Below, piece by piece: positions 6,519 to 18,778 of a DNA stretch of 64,000 nt (its first letter is position 1; each line of letters opens with the position of its first letter). A model generated the notes under the pieces. It saw only the letters and a program-made list of their open reading frames with translations, did no database searches and was not told the DNA's origin. A program made the translations under genes and the position numbers. The DNA comes from Corynebacterium tapiri (GTDB lineage: Bacteria; Actinomycetota; Actinomycetes; Mycobacteriales; Mycobacteriaceae): NCBI RefSeq assembly GCF_006334925.1, contig NZ_VDHJ01000001.1, positions 1-64,000 of the forward strand, read 5' to 3'.

Positions 6519-8705
6519 CTAGTTCATGCGCACATTTTTTATGCGGGAAAGCGGAATACGCACGGTCGCGCCCGTCGCTAAGTTGCGGGCATCCACGCGC
6601 CCACCCGCGACCGACACCGGAGTCACCTGCGAAGTAATCTCCGCCCCTTGTGCGTTCACCGCTGTCACGCTCACGCTGCGCCCGCCGCGAACAGCCGCGG
6701 TAAGAAGTGCCGTGACATCTGCCCCAGACTCTTCGGGAGCAGGGTTGTCACGCTCGCGCATGGCGGCAACGGCCCGCGTCAGTACCTCTGGTTCGGGCGC
6801 TTCTCGACGCCCCTTGGCCACCTGTGGTTGAGCAAACAGCCGTGCAGGCTCAGGGCGCAAGTCGATTGTGGCTCCGGAAGAATCCTCGGCGGCGGGATGA
6901 AAACCTGCCTGCTGCGCCAACGAAACCACCTGCGCCAGGGGAAGCTCGGAGACGGCCACCGTGTCCGCGATCAGGCGCAAGCGCGCCTGGGCGGCCTGTG
7001 GCGAGGCCATGAGCGCTGAGAGGATCTCCGGGTCAGCGCAGCGCAGATAGGAGGCTATCGCCCCACCGCGCAGCGCACCGTGCCGGCGGGCAACATCCGA
7101 GATGAGAAACATGAGAGCCTGGGGAAGCTCGCTCATGCTGTGGCCGGCGAGCCATTCGTGGAGCTCGCTCTCACTTCTGCCGGCGTCGAAGGCACGCCGC
7201 ACGGTCGCTTCCGTGAAGCGGTAGGTGCTGGCGAGGCCAGGCGTATCCACTTGTGCGCAGACGTTGAGCTCCCGGGCGAGTTCGGGTGTAGGAGGACCGG
7301 GAACGAGCAGGGTGAGATCGCCCTGGACGATGAACTGATCGACCTCCGCCGGGACGATCTCGAGGAGAGTGGCCTCAAAGTCCTCATTCTGTGCCGCCTG
7401 GGAAGCAATACTGGTAGCCGCATCTTCCTGCGCTGACGGAACTAGGAGGCCGAGCAGGCGGGCCTCCTCCGCCACGCCGGAGATGCGCTCGGGAGCGAGA
7501 TTCAGCCCCAGAACGGGCCGGATGCTGAGTGCGCGAATGCGAGCATCCTCGGTGGAAATTGGGGTATGCAGCGGATAACCAGCAAGCACCAGGCGTTTGT
7601 GGCGCGGCAGATCCGAATGCCGGGTCTCTGTCTCGAGCGGACGATTGCTCTCCCAGGTTGCCCAGGGGCTGGCAAGCCAAGCGTCGATAAGCGCGCTGTA
7701 GCGCTCGGCCGCTGATAGTTCGAGCCACTCGTCTGCCCCGCGGGTGGCTGCGAGGTAGTTTGCCTCGGAGGGCAGCGGGTCGGGCACGTGAGAGGTAAGG
7801 CCCGTACCTATAAGACCTGCGCTGGCGGCCACCGTGATGGCGCAGGCGATGTTGGTTTCGGTCGCGCTGGGGTCAGCCAGAGTCTTGGCTAACCCGGCGC
7901 AGGATCGTGCTCCCAGCCGGCCGTCCTTGTTCAGTGCCACAGGCTGTTGTGAGAGCTGCGCGATCAGGTCGGCGACCAGTCGGCAGAACTCCAGTCCCTG
8001 AGCAGCACCGGTGGAATTTAGGCGTTGTGCATCCTCGCTGGGGTGAGGCTGTACCGGCGTTAAGGGGATGGGTGGTTGGCCTCGCAAGACGGCGGCCACC
8101 GCTGCGGTCAAGCGGACGTGCGATCCGTCGGCTCTTTCGAGAAGGCCTGCCTCAATAAGGCGGGGGATGGGGCGAGTGGGGTCAGCATCCAGAGCGGCGT
8201 CTTTGCTGTGGCCTATCCCGTCTGCTCTGGCCAAAGCGTTCAGGAGCGAATGCTGCTTGGGATCGAGCTCCTCCAGCGCTGCGCGTACCCACGACAAGTC
8301 CTGGGTGCCCACCACGTGAAAACTTGGGGGCAGGGTGGAAAGGACCTCGGTCAATAGGACGGAAGCGTCTTCTTGGATAAGCAAGGCCCGATCCTCAAGC
8401 TCTTCGAGTGCGCACTCGATACTCTCCGGACTGGCGCCATAGGGAGTAAGCACTTCAACGATGGCGGTGACGGAGACGGCCTCGAACTCGGCGCCGGCGG
8501 CAGAGGCTGCCTCAAGAACCGCCAACTGCAGCGCACTGAGCTCAGCAGCGGCTCGCGCCAGCGAGGCATGAACTCTTAGGCGGGTGGCCAGAGCTGCCAT
8601 AGTGGGGGGAAGCGGGTGGGCTACGTCGGGTCGCAAGCGCAGCAGCTGGGTCAGCTGATCATCTGTTCGCTGGCTGAGCCAAGTGCGAAAACTGTGGTTA
8701 TCCAT
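6519..8705 (-). CDS. Helicase-associated conserved protein (Rv0862c-like)
   Basis: 728 residues, rich in Ala/Leu/Glu, with no Walker motifs. Length, sequence character (N-terminal RTDDQLTQLLRLRPDVA; C-terminal VSVAGGRVDARNLATGATVRIPLSRI) and orientation fit the conserved actinobacterial protein encoded next to the XPB helicase (Rv0862c in M. tuberculosis). It probably has winged-helix repeats and a C-terminal helicase-associated (XPB/Ssl2-like) domain, and may act with the helicase at 1265-2902. Here the two genes are separated by the XRE/ABC cassette. Its start at 8705 faces a divergent gene. Confidence 0.85.
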   Translation of the reverse strand: MDNHSFRTWLSQRTDDQLTQLLRLRPDVAHPLPPTMAALATRLRVHASLARAAAELSALQLAVLEAASAAGAEFEAVSVTAIVEVLTPYGASPESIECALEELEDRALLIQEDASVLLTEVLSTLPPSFHVVGTQDLSWVRAALEELDPKQHSLLNALARADGIGHSKDAALDADPTRPIPRLIEAGLLERADGSHVRLTAAVAAVLRGQPPIPLTPVQPHPSEDAQRLNSTGAAQGLEFCRLVADLIAQLSQQPVALNKDGRLGARSCAGLAKTLADPSATETNIACAITVAASAGLIGTGLTSHVPDPLPSEANYLAATRGADEWLELSAAERYSALIDAWLASPWATWESNRPLETETRHSDLPRHKRLVLAGYPLHTPISTEDARIRALSIRPVLGLNLAPERISGVAEEARLLGLLVPSAQEDAATSIASQAAQNEDFEATLLEIVPAEVDQFIVQGDLTLLVPGPPTPELARELNVCAQVDTPGLASTYRFTEATVRRAFDAGRSESELHEWLAGHSMSELPQALMFLISDVARRHGALRGGAIASYLRCADPEILSALMASPQAAQARLRLIADTVAVSELPLAQVVSLAQQAGFHPAAEDSSGATIDLRPEPARLFAQPQVAKGRREAPEPEVLTRAVAAMRERDNPAPEESGADVTALLTAAVRGGRSVSVTAVNAQGAEITSQVTPVSVAGGRVDARNLATGATVRIPLSRIKNVRMN

Positions 8706-8716
8706 TCTGCCGAGTC

Positions 8717-8745
8717 AGTCTAATGCCCCTCATCTGGTGTTAGAC
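8717..8745. promoter_or_regulatory. Divergent promoter region with inverted repeat
   Basis: GTCTAA (8718-8723) and TTAGAC (8740-8745) form a 6-bp inverted repeat in the 87-nt gap between divergent genes. The left arm also makes a possible -10 (TAGACT) for the leftward gene. Suggestive only. Confidence 0.3.
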
Positions 8746-8792
8746 GCCGGTTGCGCTTACTTTTCCGGGGGATGTTTGGTTCAATAGAAGGC

Positions 8793-8987
8793 ATGTCGAA
8801 CATCGAGAAGAAGGGGCACGCCCACAACCCTGCGTGGCCCGTGAATGTGCCGGAAGGCTTCCACGCCGTGTCTGAGACCGTTTCCCGCACCGCGGGCGCG
8901 GCAAGCCCCTACGGGGATGACCTGGAGCTTCCGCTGCCGGCGGACCAGCTCGGTTACGTTCACCCCTACACGCGCATTAACCGCTAG
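8793..8987 (+). CDS. Conserved small protein (Rv0863-like)
   Basis: 64 residues, no membrane segment or catalytic motif. The ORF is open from 8751, but ATG 8793 gives the conserved-looking start MSNIEKKGHAHNPAWPVNVPEG. The C-terminus LGYVHPYTRINR is rich in aromatic and basic residues. A small protein is encoded at this place, divergent from the Rv0862c homologue, in mycobacteria as well. It is followed at once by a strong terminator. Function unknown. Confidence 0.75.
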   Translation: MSNIEKKGHAHNPAWPVNVPEGFHAVSETVSRTAGAASPYGDDLELPLPADQLGYVHPYTRINR

Positions 8988-9008
8988 CGCGTAGCCTCAA
9001 AAATCTAA

Positions 9009-9052
9009 AAAGCCGCCCGCCTGGATTTCTTAATTTCCAGGCGGGCGGCTTT
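9009..9052. terminator. Bidirectional terminator
   Basis: A perfect stem of about 17 bp (9009-9025 with 9036-9052, core GCCGCCCGCCTGGA) has an A-rich left flank and T-rich right flank. It serves the rightward gene ending at 8987 and the leftward rpf1 ending at 9085. Confidence 0.92.
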
Positions 9053-9084
9053 AGGTGGTTCTAGGTCAAGAACCTGCTCAACGC

Positions 9085-10389
<1,305 letters not shown>

Positions 10390-10773
10390 ATGCCGATCGG
10401 CAAGGTGAAGTGGTACGACAGCGAGAAGGGATTCGGCTTCGTATCCAATCCCGGTGACGAGGATGTTTACGTCAACGCCTCCGTACTTCCCGACGGTGTC
10501 GAGGAACTTGTGCAGGGCCAGCGCATCGAGTTCGACTTCGCAGCGGGTCGGCGCGGGCCCCAGGCCTTGCGGGTGAAGGTTCTGGACTCCCCGCAGCGTC
10601 GTCACGCGCACAAGCACAAGCCAGAAGAGCTCTCCAGCATGCTTTCGGACGTGCTCACCGTCATCGAGACCCAGATCCAGCCGGCGCTCGCAGCCGGGCG
10701 CTACCCAGAGCGTAAGGAGGGCCGTCAGGTCGCTGGAATCCTGCGGGCCATCGCCAAGGAGCTCGACGCCTAA
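10390..10773 (+). CDS. cspB: Cold-shock domain protein CspB
   Basis: 127 residues. The cold-shock domain (1-65) has RNP1-like KGFGFV and RNP2-like VYVNASVL nucleic-acid binding motifs, followed by a corynebacterial/mycobacterial C-terminal extension of about 60 residues. The ORF can start at GTG 10381, but ATG 10390 gives the family start MPIGKVKWYD, with GGTGA 5 nt upstream. Binds RNA or single-stranded DNA. Its stop overlaps the stop of the convergent gene by 4 nt. Confidence 0.93.
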   Translation: MPIGKVKWYDSEKGFGFVSNPGDEDVYVNASVLPDGVEELVQGQRIEFDFAAGRRGPQALRVKVLDSPQRRHAHKHKPEELSSMLSDVLTVIETQIQPALAAGRYPERKEGRQVAGILRAIAKELDA

Positions 10774-11288
10774 GCGTGCTGTGTGGCCACCGACCACACG
10801 GTGGTAAACGGAGCTTCCTGGCCCTGCTCGTCTTTGCCGATGAGCACCGACTGGATCTCCACCACACTCAGCTTGGCATCACTGCCGCGTTCTGAGGTCA
10901 CCGCCACCTCCACCGAGCTGGCTTCGTGCGGCCCGTGGACCACCTGGTCGTTGGCTGCTGGATCGCTATAAATCATGACTGCCGTCCAGTCGTGGTCGGC
11001 AACGTGATCCGGGACCTCGATCGTGACCGTGTCCTGGTCGCTCACCTCAATCGTGTCCACTTGTCCGTCCTGCGCCTGGGCTCCCGGCTCGGCGACGAGA
11101 TAGGGCAGAACTTCGCGCTTCTGGTCGCCCCAGGACACGGTCAACGCGGTTTCTTGGGGGAGGGGGTCCGGCCGGTTCTTCAGCCAGGTCTGGGCCAATA
11201 CCACCACGGCCACAATGACCGCAGCTACCACCAAAAGAGTGAGTAGCTGGAGCAGGGACTTGCGCTTTGCCTCTTTCCGAGTCGCCAT
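10770..11288 (-). CDS. Membrane-anchored conserved protein (DUF2771-like)
   Basis: 172 residues: 12 basic N-terminal residues, one membrane segment (about 13-35), then an extracytoplasmic beta-rich domain of about 135 residues with no cysteines. Position beside cspB and overall form suggest the actinobacterial DUF2771 family; this is recollection, not a search. The last codon overlaps that of cspB in a shared CTAA stop. Confidence 0.75.
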   Translation of the reverse strand: MATRKEAKRKSLLQLLTLLVVAAVIVAVVVLAQTWLKNRPDPLPQETALTVSWGDQKREVLPYLVAEPGAQAQDGQVDTIEVSDQDTVTIEVPDHVADHDWTAVMIYSDPAANDQVVHGPHEASSVEVAVTSERGSDAKLSVVEIQSVLIGKDEQGQEAPFTTVWSVATQHA

Positions 11289-11309
11289 GGTGGCAAATTC
11301 TAATGCGCA

Positions 11310-12131
11310 CTACTCGCTGGGCCGGAAGCGCACCTCGGACATTTCGGACCAGCGCTTGCCAGTGAGGCAGAACGTGTCACTTCCTGGCACGTGAGCAATC
11401 CCGTTGAGCACCGCATTTGGGTCGCCCGCCGGGCCCGAGTTCGGGACCGAGGATGCGTCAATGACACCGGTGACCTGGCCGGAAAGGGCGTCGATACGCA
11501 TGATGTCGGTGGATTGGAACACGTTGGCGTAGACGGAGTCGTCGACACACTCGAGCTCGTTGAGCTGGGTAACGGGTTCGCCGTTGAGCGTGACGGTCAG
11601 GCGGGAGCGTTCTGCAAAAGTATGTGGGTCGAGCAAGCGCAGCTGCGCCGTGCCATTAGACATGACTAGCTGATCGTCGAAGGAACACAACCCCCAGCCC
11701 TCGCCCTCGTAGGTGGTGCGGGATTGTTCCTGCAGCGTGTGTGCGTCGCGCTTAATGGCGGTGCCGGATTTCCAGGTGATCTGCCAGATGGTGTCCTCGA
11801 AACGCGTGGCACCTTCGCCGAAAACTGTATTGGGCAGCGCTTCGCTGTCTAGCGTGTAGCCTTCGATGGTGCGGCGAAAGATTCCAGACTCGCCCCACAT
11901 GCCGGTGGATACGAGCAGCGTGCCCTCGGGCTCGACTTCGAGGCCCTGGGTAAACAGCGCTGGATCGAAGGAATGGGTGCGCACGATGTCTGCGCGGAGC
12001 TTCTCGACGTGCGGTTGCGCCGAATCAGGAGAAGGATCCGCCGAAGGAACCGTGCAGCCACTGGCTAACACCACGCTGAGGGCGCAGATAAGAAGCGGAA
12101 TCGGGCGAGCAGATGGGGCCATGCGCGCCAT
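11310..12131 (-). CDS. Glutaminyl-peptide cyclotransferase-like lipoprotein
   Basis: 273 residues from ATG 12131 (ATG 12122 is also possible). Lipobox LASGC at 22-26 predicts a lipid-anchored exported protein. The mature part is a beta-propeller-type glutamine cyclotransferase (plant/bacterial class): FTQGLEVEPEGTLLVSTGMWGESGI near the start, repeated W/G-rich blades, and NELECVDDSVYANVFQSTDIMRID. The family forms pyroglutamate at protein N-termini. It is divergent from the DUF3027 gene with only 20 nt between starts. Confidence 0.88.
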   Translation of the reverse strand: MARMAPSARPIPLLICALSVVLASGCTVPSADPSPDSAQPHVEKLRADIVRTHSFDPALFTQGLEVEPEGTLLVSTGMWGESGIFRRTIEGYTLDSEALPNTVFGEGATRFEDTIWQITWKSGTAIKRDAHTLQEQSRTTYEGEGWGLCSFDDQLVMSNGTAQLRLLDPHTFAERSRLTVTLNGEPVTQLNELECVDDSVYANVFQSTDIMRIDALSGQVTGVIDASSVPNSGPAGDPNAVLNGIAHVPGSDTFCLTGKRWSEMSEVRFRPSE

Positions 12132-12151
12132 TATGACGGACGTATCCCATA

Positions 12152-12898
12152 ATGGGGAGCGTGTCCCAACCTCGACAAGCCCGTTCATCCCGCCCGCATC
12201 GCCGTTCCCCGCTGCTGACTCCGCAGGCCATTGAGATCGCGCGCGAAGCACTCATCGACTGCGGGGAGACCGGCGTGGGCGAACACGTGGGCGTAACGGG
12301 GATCAATAAGCACGTCGCGATTCACCGCTTCGCCGCCGAGGTCCCCGGCTATCCCGGGTGGGAATGGAACGTCGTAGTGGCCTGTGCAGAGGGCAGCGAC
12401 GAAGTCACCATCAACGAGTTGGCGCTCGTGCCTGCGCCGAGCGGCCATGCGCTGGCGGTTCCCGAATGGGTTCCCTACTCCCAGCGCGTGCGCCCGGGCG
12501 ATCTCGGGCCGGGAGATCTCATGCCCGCTCCCGCCGACGATCCCCGCCTGGTAGAGAGCGCAGATTCGCCACAGGCGGCAAGCGTGGAAGGCCCGGAGCG
12601 GCGGACGCGGCATCTGAGCTTGAAGGGGCTGCAGGATGCCAAGCATCGCTGGCGCGTGGGTAATTACGGGCCGACCAGCGAGTTTGCAGAGAAGGCGGCG
12701 CTGAACTGTGCGAGCTGTGCTTTCTTTATCCCGGCGGCAGAGCCCATCGGACGGCACTTCGGCGTGTGCGTCAACGAATTCTCCGCAGACGGAATCCTGG
12801 TCAACGCCACCTACGGGTGCGGTGCGCACTCCGAAACGAAGCTGAAGACGCACGACCAGCCGGGTGAGGTCTTCGACGACGAGAAGCCGATTTTCTAA
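12152..12898 (+). CDS. Conserved protein, DUF3027 family
   Basis: 248 residues. The N-terminal half has AREALIDCGETGVGEHVG and WEWNVVVACA. The C-terminal part has four closely spaced cysteines (NCASCAFF, GVCVNEF, YGCGAH) that could bind zinc or another metal. This matches the actinobacterial DUF3027 family as I know it. The start may instead be GTG 12161. Function not known; no partner is obvious from context. Confidence 0.85.
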   Translation: MGSVSQPRQARSSRPHRRSPLLTPQAIEIAREALIDCGETGVGEHVGVTGINKHVAIHRFAAEVPGYPGWEWNVVVACAEGSDEVTINELALVPAPSGHALAVPEWVPYSQRVRPGDLGPGDLMPAPADDPRLVESADSPQAASVEGPERRTRHLSLKGLQDAKHRWRVGNYGPTSEFAEKAALNCASCAFFIPAAEPIGRHFGVCVNEFSADGILVNATYGCGAHSETKLKTHDQPGEVFDDEKPIF

Positions 12899-13030
12899 AA
12901 AGCCGTTTGGCGCTTGAGCAGCGGTGTGGGACGGTTTTGCGCCATGCCCGGCAGGGTGACACTCTAAAAGGCGACTGTGCAGGCCCTTAAGGAATGCCTG
13001 TTACGGACGCCTTGTTGATTACCGCCCGTC

Positions 13031-14563
13031 ATGAAGGGGAATGCCCGCCACATGTCTGCAACCTCGGCCTCTGCCGGAACGCCGGAAGCTTCGCCGGAAG
13101 CTTCGCCAGCACACCATCCCCGCCCCGTTTCCGGGGTGGACCGTTTCTTTCACATCACAGAGCGTGGCTCGTCGGTAGGCGCGGAGATCCGCGCTGGCGT
13201 GGTCACCTTCTTCGCCATGGCCTACATCATCCTGCTCAACCCCCTCATTCTGGGAACGGGAGCAGACTCTGAGGGCACTGTCCTCGGGGTGAGCCGGGTG
13301 GCCGCGGTTACCGCCTTCGTAGCCGGCGTGATGACCATCCTCTTCGGCGTCATCGCCAAATACCCCTTCGGCATCGCCGCGGGCCTGGGCCTGAACACTC
13401 TGGTGGCAGTCACCGCGGTTGCCGGGGAGGGCCTGACCTGGCCGGAAGCCATGGGCCTGATCGTTATCGAAGGCCTGATCATCGTGCTCCTGGCCATTAC
13501 CGGTTTCCGAGCAGCGGTCTTTAATGCCATCCCAGCCTCCATGAAGGCCGCGATGAGCGTGGGCATCGGCGCCTTCATCTCCATCATCGGTTTTGTGGGC
13601 GGTGGCTTTGTCACCCGTGTGCCCGATGCCGCCGGCACCACGGTCCCGGTCAGCCTGGGAATTGGCGGGTCGATCTCTGCCTGGCCCACCGTCATCTTCA
13701 TCTTTGGCCTGGTTCTAGGCGGCATCCTGGTGGTGCGCAATGTGCCCGGCGGATTGTTCATCGGCGTTGTTGTGACCACGATCCTGTCCATCATCGTCGA
13801 GGCGCTTTTCGACGTCGGGCCGGCCTTTGATGCCCAGGGCAACGAAAACCTCGGCGGCTGGGCTATGGCAGTGCCCGAGGCTCCGCAGGCGCTGGGAACT
13901 CTCCCTGACCTCTCCCTATTGGGCAACGTCGACCTGTTCGGCGCCTTCACGCGCATCGGCGTAGTTGCAGCCACCCTGCTCGTGTTCACTCTTCTTTTGG
14001 CTAACTTTTTCGACGCCATGGGCACGATGACCGGCCTGGGCCGCCAGGCCGGCTTGGTCGATGAGACCGGAACCCTGCCGGGTATGAAGAAAGCGCTTGT
14101 GGTCGAGGGCCTTGGCGCTGTGGCCGGAGGTGCTGCGTCTGCCTCCTCCAACACCGTGTTCGCCGACTCGGCAGCCGGCGTGGGCGATGGCGCACGGACC
14201 GGCCTGGCCAACGTGGTTACTGGTCTGTTGTTCCTGGCCGCGATGTTTCTCACCCCGCTGTATGAGATCGTCCCGCTCGAGGCCGCCAGCCCGGTGCTGG
14301 TGATCGTGGGTGCAATGATGATGACCGGTGTGACCGAGATCGACTGGTCTAAGTTCTACATCGCCCTGCCGGCGTTTCTGACGATCATGGTGATGCCGTT
14401 TACTTACTCCATTGCCAACGGCATCGGAGTCGGGTTCATCGCCTTCACCCTGATGTTTGTCGCCGCCGGCAAGATCAAAGACGTGCACTGGATCATGTGG
14501 CTGGTATCCGCCCTGTTCGTGGTGTTTTTCGCCGTAGACCCGATCATGCAGGCGATCGGTTAA
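13031..14563 (+). CDS. Purine permease, NCS2 AzgA-type
   Basis: 510 residues with about 12-14 membrane segments. FFAMAYIILLNPLILG near residue 60 and the GGAASASSNTVFADSAAGVGDGARTGLANV region near 370 (split here by description) are typical of the AzgA/PbuO branch, which imports adenine, guanine or hypoxanthine with protons. The ATG at 13052 is an alternative start. It ends 4 nt before the methyltransferase gene, so the two are probably cotranscribed. Confidence 0.92.
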   Translation: MKGNARHMSATSASAGTPEASPEASPAHHPRPVSGVDRFFHITERGSSVGAEIRAGVVTFFAMAYIILLNPLILGTGADSEGTVLGVSRVAAVTAFVAGVMTILFGVIAKYPFGIAAGLGLNTLVAVTAVAGEGLTWPEAMGLIVIEGLIIVLLAITGFRAAVFNAIPASMKAAMSVGIGAFISIIGFVGGGFVTRVPDAAGTTVPVSLGIGGSISAWPTVIFIFGLVLGGILVVRNVPGGLFIGVVVTTILSIIVEALFDVGPAFDAQGNENLGGWAMAVPEAPQALGTLPDLSLLGNVDLFGAFTRIGVVAATLLVFTLLLANFFDAMGTMTGLGRQAGLVDETGTLPGMKKALVVEGLGAVAGGAASASSNTVFADSAAGVGDGARTGLANVVTGLLFLAAMFLTPLYEIVPLEAASPVLVIVGAMMMTGVTEIDWSKFYIALPAFLTIMVMPFTYSIANGIGVGFIAFTLMFVAAGKIKDVHWIMWLVSALFVVFFAVDPIMQAIG

Positions 14564-14567
14564 GCCC

Positions 14568-15380
14568 ATGATCACCATCACCGATGCCGCGGATGAGCGC
14601 CTGGACGACATCCGCAATCTCAACCACTCGGATAACCGCCCGGATCTTCCCGGCGGCAAGGGCCTGGTCATCGCCGAAGGGCCACTCGTAGTCTCTCGCC
14701 TGGTGGAGTCTCGTTTCCCGCTGCGCTGCATCGTGGGGTTCCCGCAGAAGCTTCAGGCCTACGAGGAGGAATACGGGTTGCCGGAGGGCATCCCGGTCTA
14801 CGCCGTGGACCGGGAAACTCTCGCCGAGGCCGCCGGGTTTGACCTGCACCGCGGCTTGCTCGCGGCAGCGGATCGGGCGCCGGAACCATCGCTCGAGGAA
14901 CTCCTTGCCAACGCGCAGACGCTCTGTGTCCTGGAGGGTGTGGGTGATCACGAGAACATCGGTGCCATCTTCCGCAACGCGGCCGGCCTGGGCGTGGACG
15001 GCGTCCTATTCGGCAACGGTTGCGCCGACCCGCTGTATCGACGCAGCGTGCGCGTGTCCATGGGGCATGTACTGCGAACCCCGTTCGCACACCTGCCCGG
15101 CACATACACCACCTGGCAGCGATCGCTGGAGGAACTGCGAGAGCGGGGCTTCCGTCTCGTCTCTATGACCCCCGGCGGAGATACCACTCTGGCGAAGGCC
15201 GTCGAGGGGGCAGACAAGGTGGCCATTCTGGTGGGAGCTGAGGGCCCCGGGCTTACTGAGCATGCCATGCGCGCCACCGATGTGCGCGCCGTCATTCCTA
15301 TGGCCGCAGGGACCGATTCCCTGAACGTAGCCACCTCCGCTGCGGTGGCTTTCTACGAGGTCCAGCGCAGCCGGTCCTAG
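14568..15380 (+). CDS. TrmH/SpoU-family RNA 2'-O-methyltransferase
   Basis: 270 residues. The N-terminal substrate-binding domain (1-105) is followed by a SPOUT knot domain. Motif 1 is NIGAIFRNAAGLGVDG (about 127), motif 2 is LVGAEGPGL (about 222), and motif 3 is IPMAAGTDSLNVATSAAV (about 243). It methylates a ribose in rRNA or tRNA using SAM; the target cannot be told from sequence. Rv0881 in M. tuberculosis holds a similar place near serC. Confidence 0.93.
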   Translation: MITITDAADERLDDIRNLNHSDNRPDLPGGKGLVIAEGPLVVSRLVESRFPLRCIVGFPQKLQAYEEEYGLPEGIPVYAVDRETLAEAAGFDLHRGLLAAADRAPEPSLEELLANAQTLCVLEGVGDHENIGAIFRNAAGLGVDGVLFGNGCADPLYRRSVRVSMGHVLRTPFAHLPGTYTTWQRSLEELRERGFRLVSMTPGGDTTLAKAVEGADKVAILVGAEGPGLTEHAMRATDVRAVIPMAAGTDSLNVATSAAVAFYEVQRSRS

Positions 15381-15392
15381 GACACGGCTGGC

Positions 15393-16238
15393 CTAGCGCG
15401 GGCGGTCAGTGTGTCGCAGCCGCTCGTTGAGTTGGGCCTGCCAGCCGCGAGCGCGCCGGGCTAGGCTTGCTGCTTCTCGCCCGACCCGGCGAGCCGCCGC
15501 GGCAGCTGCCTCCGCCAGGCGAACAAACTCATCGCCTTCGCGGGCCGTCGGGTGGACCTCGTAGTCGTCGTAAAGCTCCTCGTCCTCGTCCGCCCGAGCG
15601 ATCTCCACCTTGGAGGTATTGTCCTCGCGCCGCACAGGAGCGGCTTCTGGGCGGCCGTCAACCGCATATCCCACCACGTTGATGTCTAAGCCTTCTTCGG
15701 CTCCGAGATAGACACGCTGTGCCTCCCGCGCGAGGTCACGGGGTTCGAAGGGGAGCGAAATCCCGCCTCGCGGCTCGCTCTTTTCGCCCGCCCAATATGG
15801 AGCTTCGAAGGGTTCGGGCAGACCAATGTCCTCGAAAAGCGTGTCACGCACGGCAGACAAAGCTCGTTTGACCTGGCCGTCGTGGACGTGGCAGAAACCG
15901 CCGAAGTCGTTCCCGTCGCCTTCGGCAATGATGTAGACGTCAGTGGCAGGGCGGGCATTGAGCAGGGAAGGGTCGATCTCGGAGAGGTTGCCCAGGTCCT
16001 CGATCCACGTCTGCACGACGGTCAATCCCTGGTATCCGCCGACGTACCATTCGCCCCGGCTGGCAGCACTCGAACGATTCAGCGGGAATTGACCGATCAT
16101 GCTGATCGGCCACGCGGGATTGAATTGCGCCAGAAACTTGCGGCCGAAACCGCGGTCAGCCTTCGGCTCCTCAGCGAGTACCGCCGCAGGAGTCGGGGTG
16201 TTGACGTACCACAGGGTCACTACTGCCGGGGTTCCCAT
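15393..16238 (-). CDS. Conserved actinobacterial protein (DUF6928-like)
   Basis: 281 residues. The N-terminal 160 residues start with a hydrophobic strand MGTPAVVTLWYVNTP and carry an aromatic-rich core (SRGEWYVGGYQGLTVVQTW). The C-terminal 60 residues are Ala/Arg-rich and helical, with a basic end. No signal peptide or known catalytic motif. The N-terminal pattern suggests DUF6928, which is uncertain. It lies 6 nt after sepH, so it may be cotranscribed with this cell-division gene. Confidence 0.7.
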   Translation of the reverse strand: MGTPAVVTLWYVNTPTPAAVLAEEPKADRGFGRKFLAQFNPAWPISMIGQFPLNRSSAASRGEWYVGGYQGLTVVQTWIEDLGNLSEIDPSLLNARPATDVYIIAEGDGNDFGGFCHVHDGQVKRALSAVRDTLFEDIGLPEPFEAPYWAGEKSEPRGGISLPFEPRDLAREAQRVYLGAEEGLDINVVGYAVDGRPEAAPVRREDNTSKVEIARADEDEELYDDYEVHPTAREGDEFVRLAEAAAAAARRVGREAASLARRARGWQAQLNERLRHTDRPR

Positions 16239-16243
16239 GGCTC

Positions 16244-17215
16244 CTACTTCTTGGGTCGCTTGGTATTGGCGCGCACTCCCAGCAGGACGTCTTCCCAGTG
16301 GGGGGTAACAGCCTTGCGGCGGCGCTGCGTCGGTTGCTTCTGCTCGGCATCGGGGTGCTGTAGTAGCTCTTCACCCTGTGTATGCGACTCTCGCGGGGAG
16401 GCATCGGACGAATCTTCCGGAACCACCGGGATGTCCTGGGTGTCCTCTGCTCCCCGCGGGGAGTTCAGCGATGCTTCGTGGCGGGTGCCGCGGCTTATCG
16501 ACGTCAGCGTGCGCACCGGTTGAACAAAATCGGGGTCGGTGAGATCTGCGGCCACGGCGTTGCGGGCTTCCGTGGTGCCTCCGGTGGCGGCTTGGCGACG
16601 GAAAATCCACTCCGCCTCGTTGTGGCTCAGGCCGGCCTGCCAGGACACCCGGACGATCCATTGCCCGTCCGGCTCCTTGAATGCATCCCAGGTGGCGTCG
16701 CTGAGCGAGTGGCCACGGGCGCCGAAAGCGGCAGCCAGCACCTCTGCCAGGGTCAGTTTGGCCGGGCCGTCCTCGCGAATCGGGTGGGAGGCGCGGGCGA
16801 GCTCGGCGATCTGTTGCCGCTCCAAGAGCACCGGGTGGGCGTATGCCTCCACGCGGGAGACGGCCACACCCATTTCGTCCGCCAGCTCCTCGGTCGTAGC
16901 TCCGGCGCGAATGCGAGTCTGGATTTCGCGCGGGCGCATGTTCAGCGGAGCGGAGTACAGGGGATCGGGCTCCGGGAGGCTGCGGCGCGGCTCCGGGGCA
17001 GGCGTGTCGGCAGCGGCCACGGACACCTCGGGCGTAGACGGTGCGGGGTTTTCCTCGTCCGTGGAGGCCTCCGGCAGCGAGGACGCCGGGGTGGAACCGG
17101 TGAGCGCAGACCGCACATCGTCATCGACGACCAGGAAGAACTGCTCGCCACTCTCATCCACCAGAACCAGGCTGGTGCTGGTGGACTCCTCGCTGATTAC
17201 GCGTAGCTCGCGCAT
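16244..17215 (-). CDS. sepH: Septation protein SepH
   Basis: 323 residues. The N-terminal DUF3071 domain (1-170) includes an HTH-like helical segment (REIQTRIRAGATTEELADEMG, about 88-110) and WIVRVSWQAG. The C-terminal half is disordered, acidic then basic. SepH binds FtsZ and promotes its bundling in actinobacteria. It stands beside serC, as does the M. tuberculosis homologue Rv0883c. Confidence 0.92.
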   Translation of the reverse strand: MRELRVISEESTSTSLVLVDESGEQFFLVVDDDVRSALTGSTPASSLPEASTDEENPAPSTPEVSVAAADTPAPEPRRSLPEPDPLYSAPLNMRPREIQTRIRAGATTEELADEMGVAVSRVEAYAHPVLLERQQIAELARASHPIREDGPAKLTLAEVLAAAFGARGHSLSDATWDAFKEPDGQWIVRVSWQAGLSHNEAEWIFRRQAATGGTTEARNAVAADLTDPDFVQPVRTLTSISRGTRHEASLNSPRGAEDTQDIPVVPEDSSDASPRESHTQGEELLQHPDAEQKQPTQRRRKAVTPHWEDVLLGVRANTKRPKK

Positions 17216-17306
17216 GACGCTTCGTACCCCTTTCGTCGGCGGCTGGCGAAATCACCACATAACACTGCAATTATCTCAGGTTAGACCAGTTCGCCGGGTG
17301 AGGGAC

Positions 17307-18778
<1,472 letters not shown>

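Noticed and set aside
12971..13003. Purine riboswitch before the NCS2 permease
   Set aside because: Only a 5-bp CAGGC/GCCTG hairpin is present; none of the conserved loop sequences of the purine riboswitch were seen.
17262..17285. DtxR-like iron box near sepH/serC
   Set aside because: CAGGTTAGACCAG matches only one half of the 19-bp consensus.
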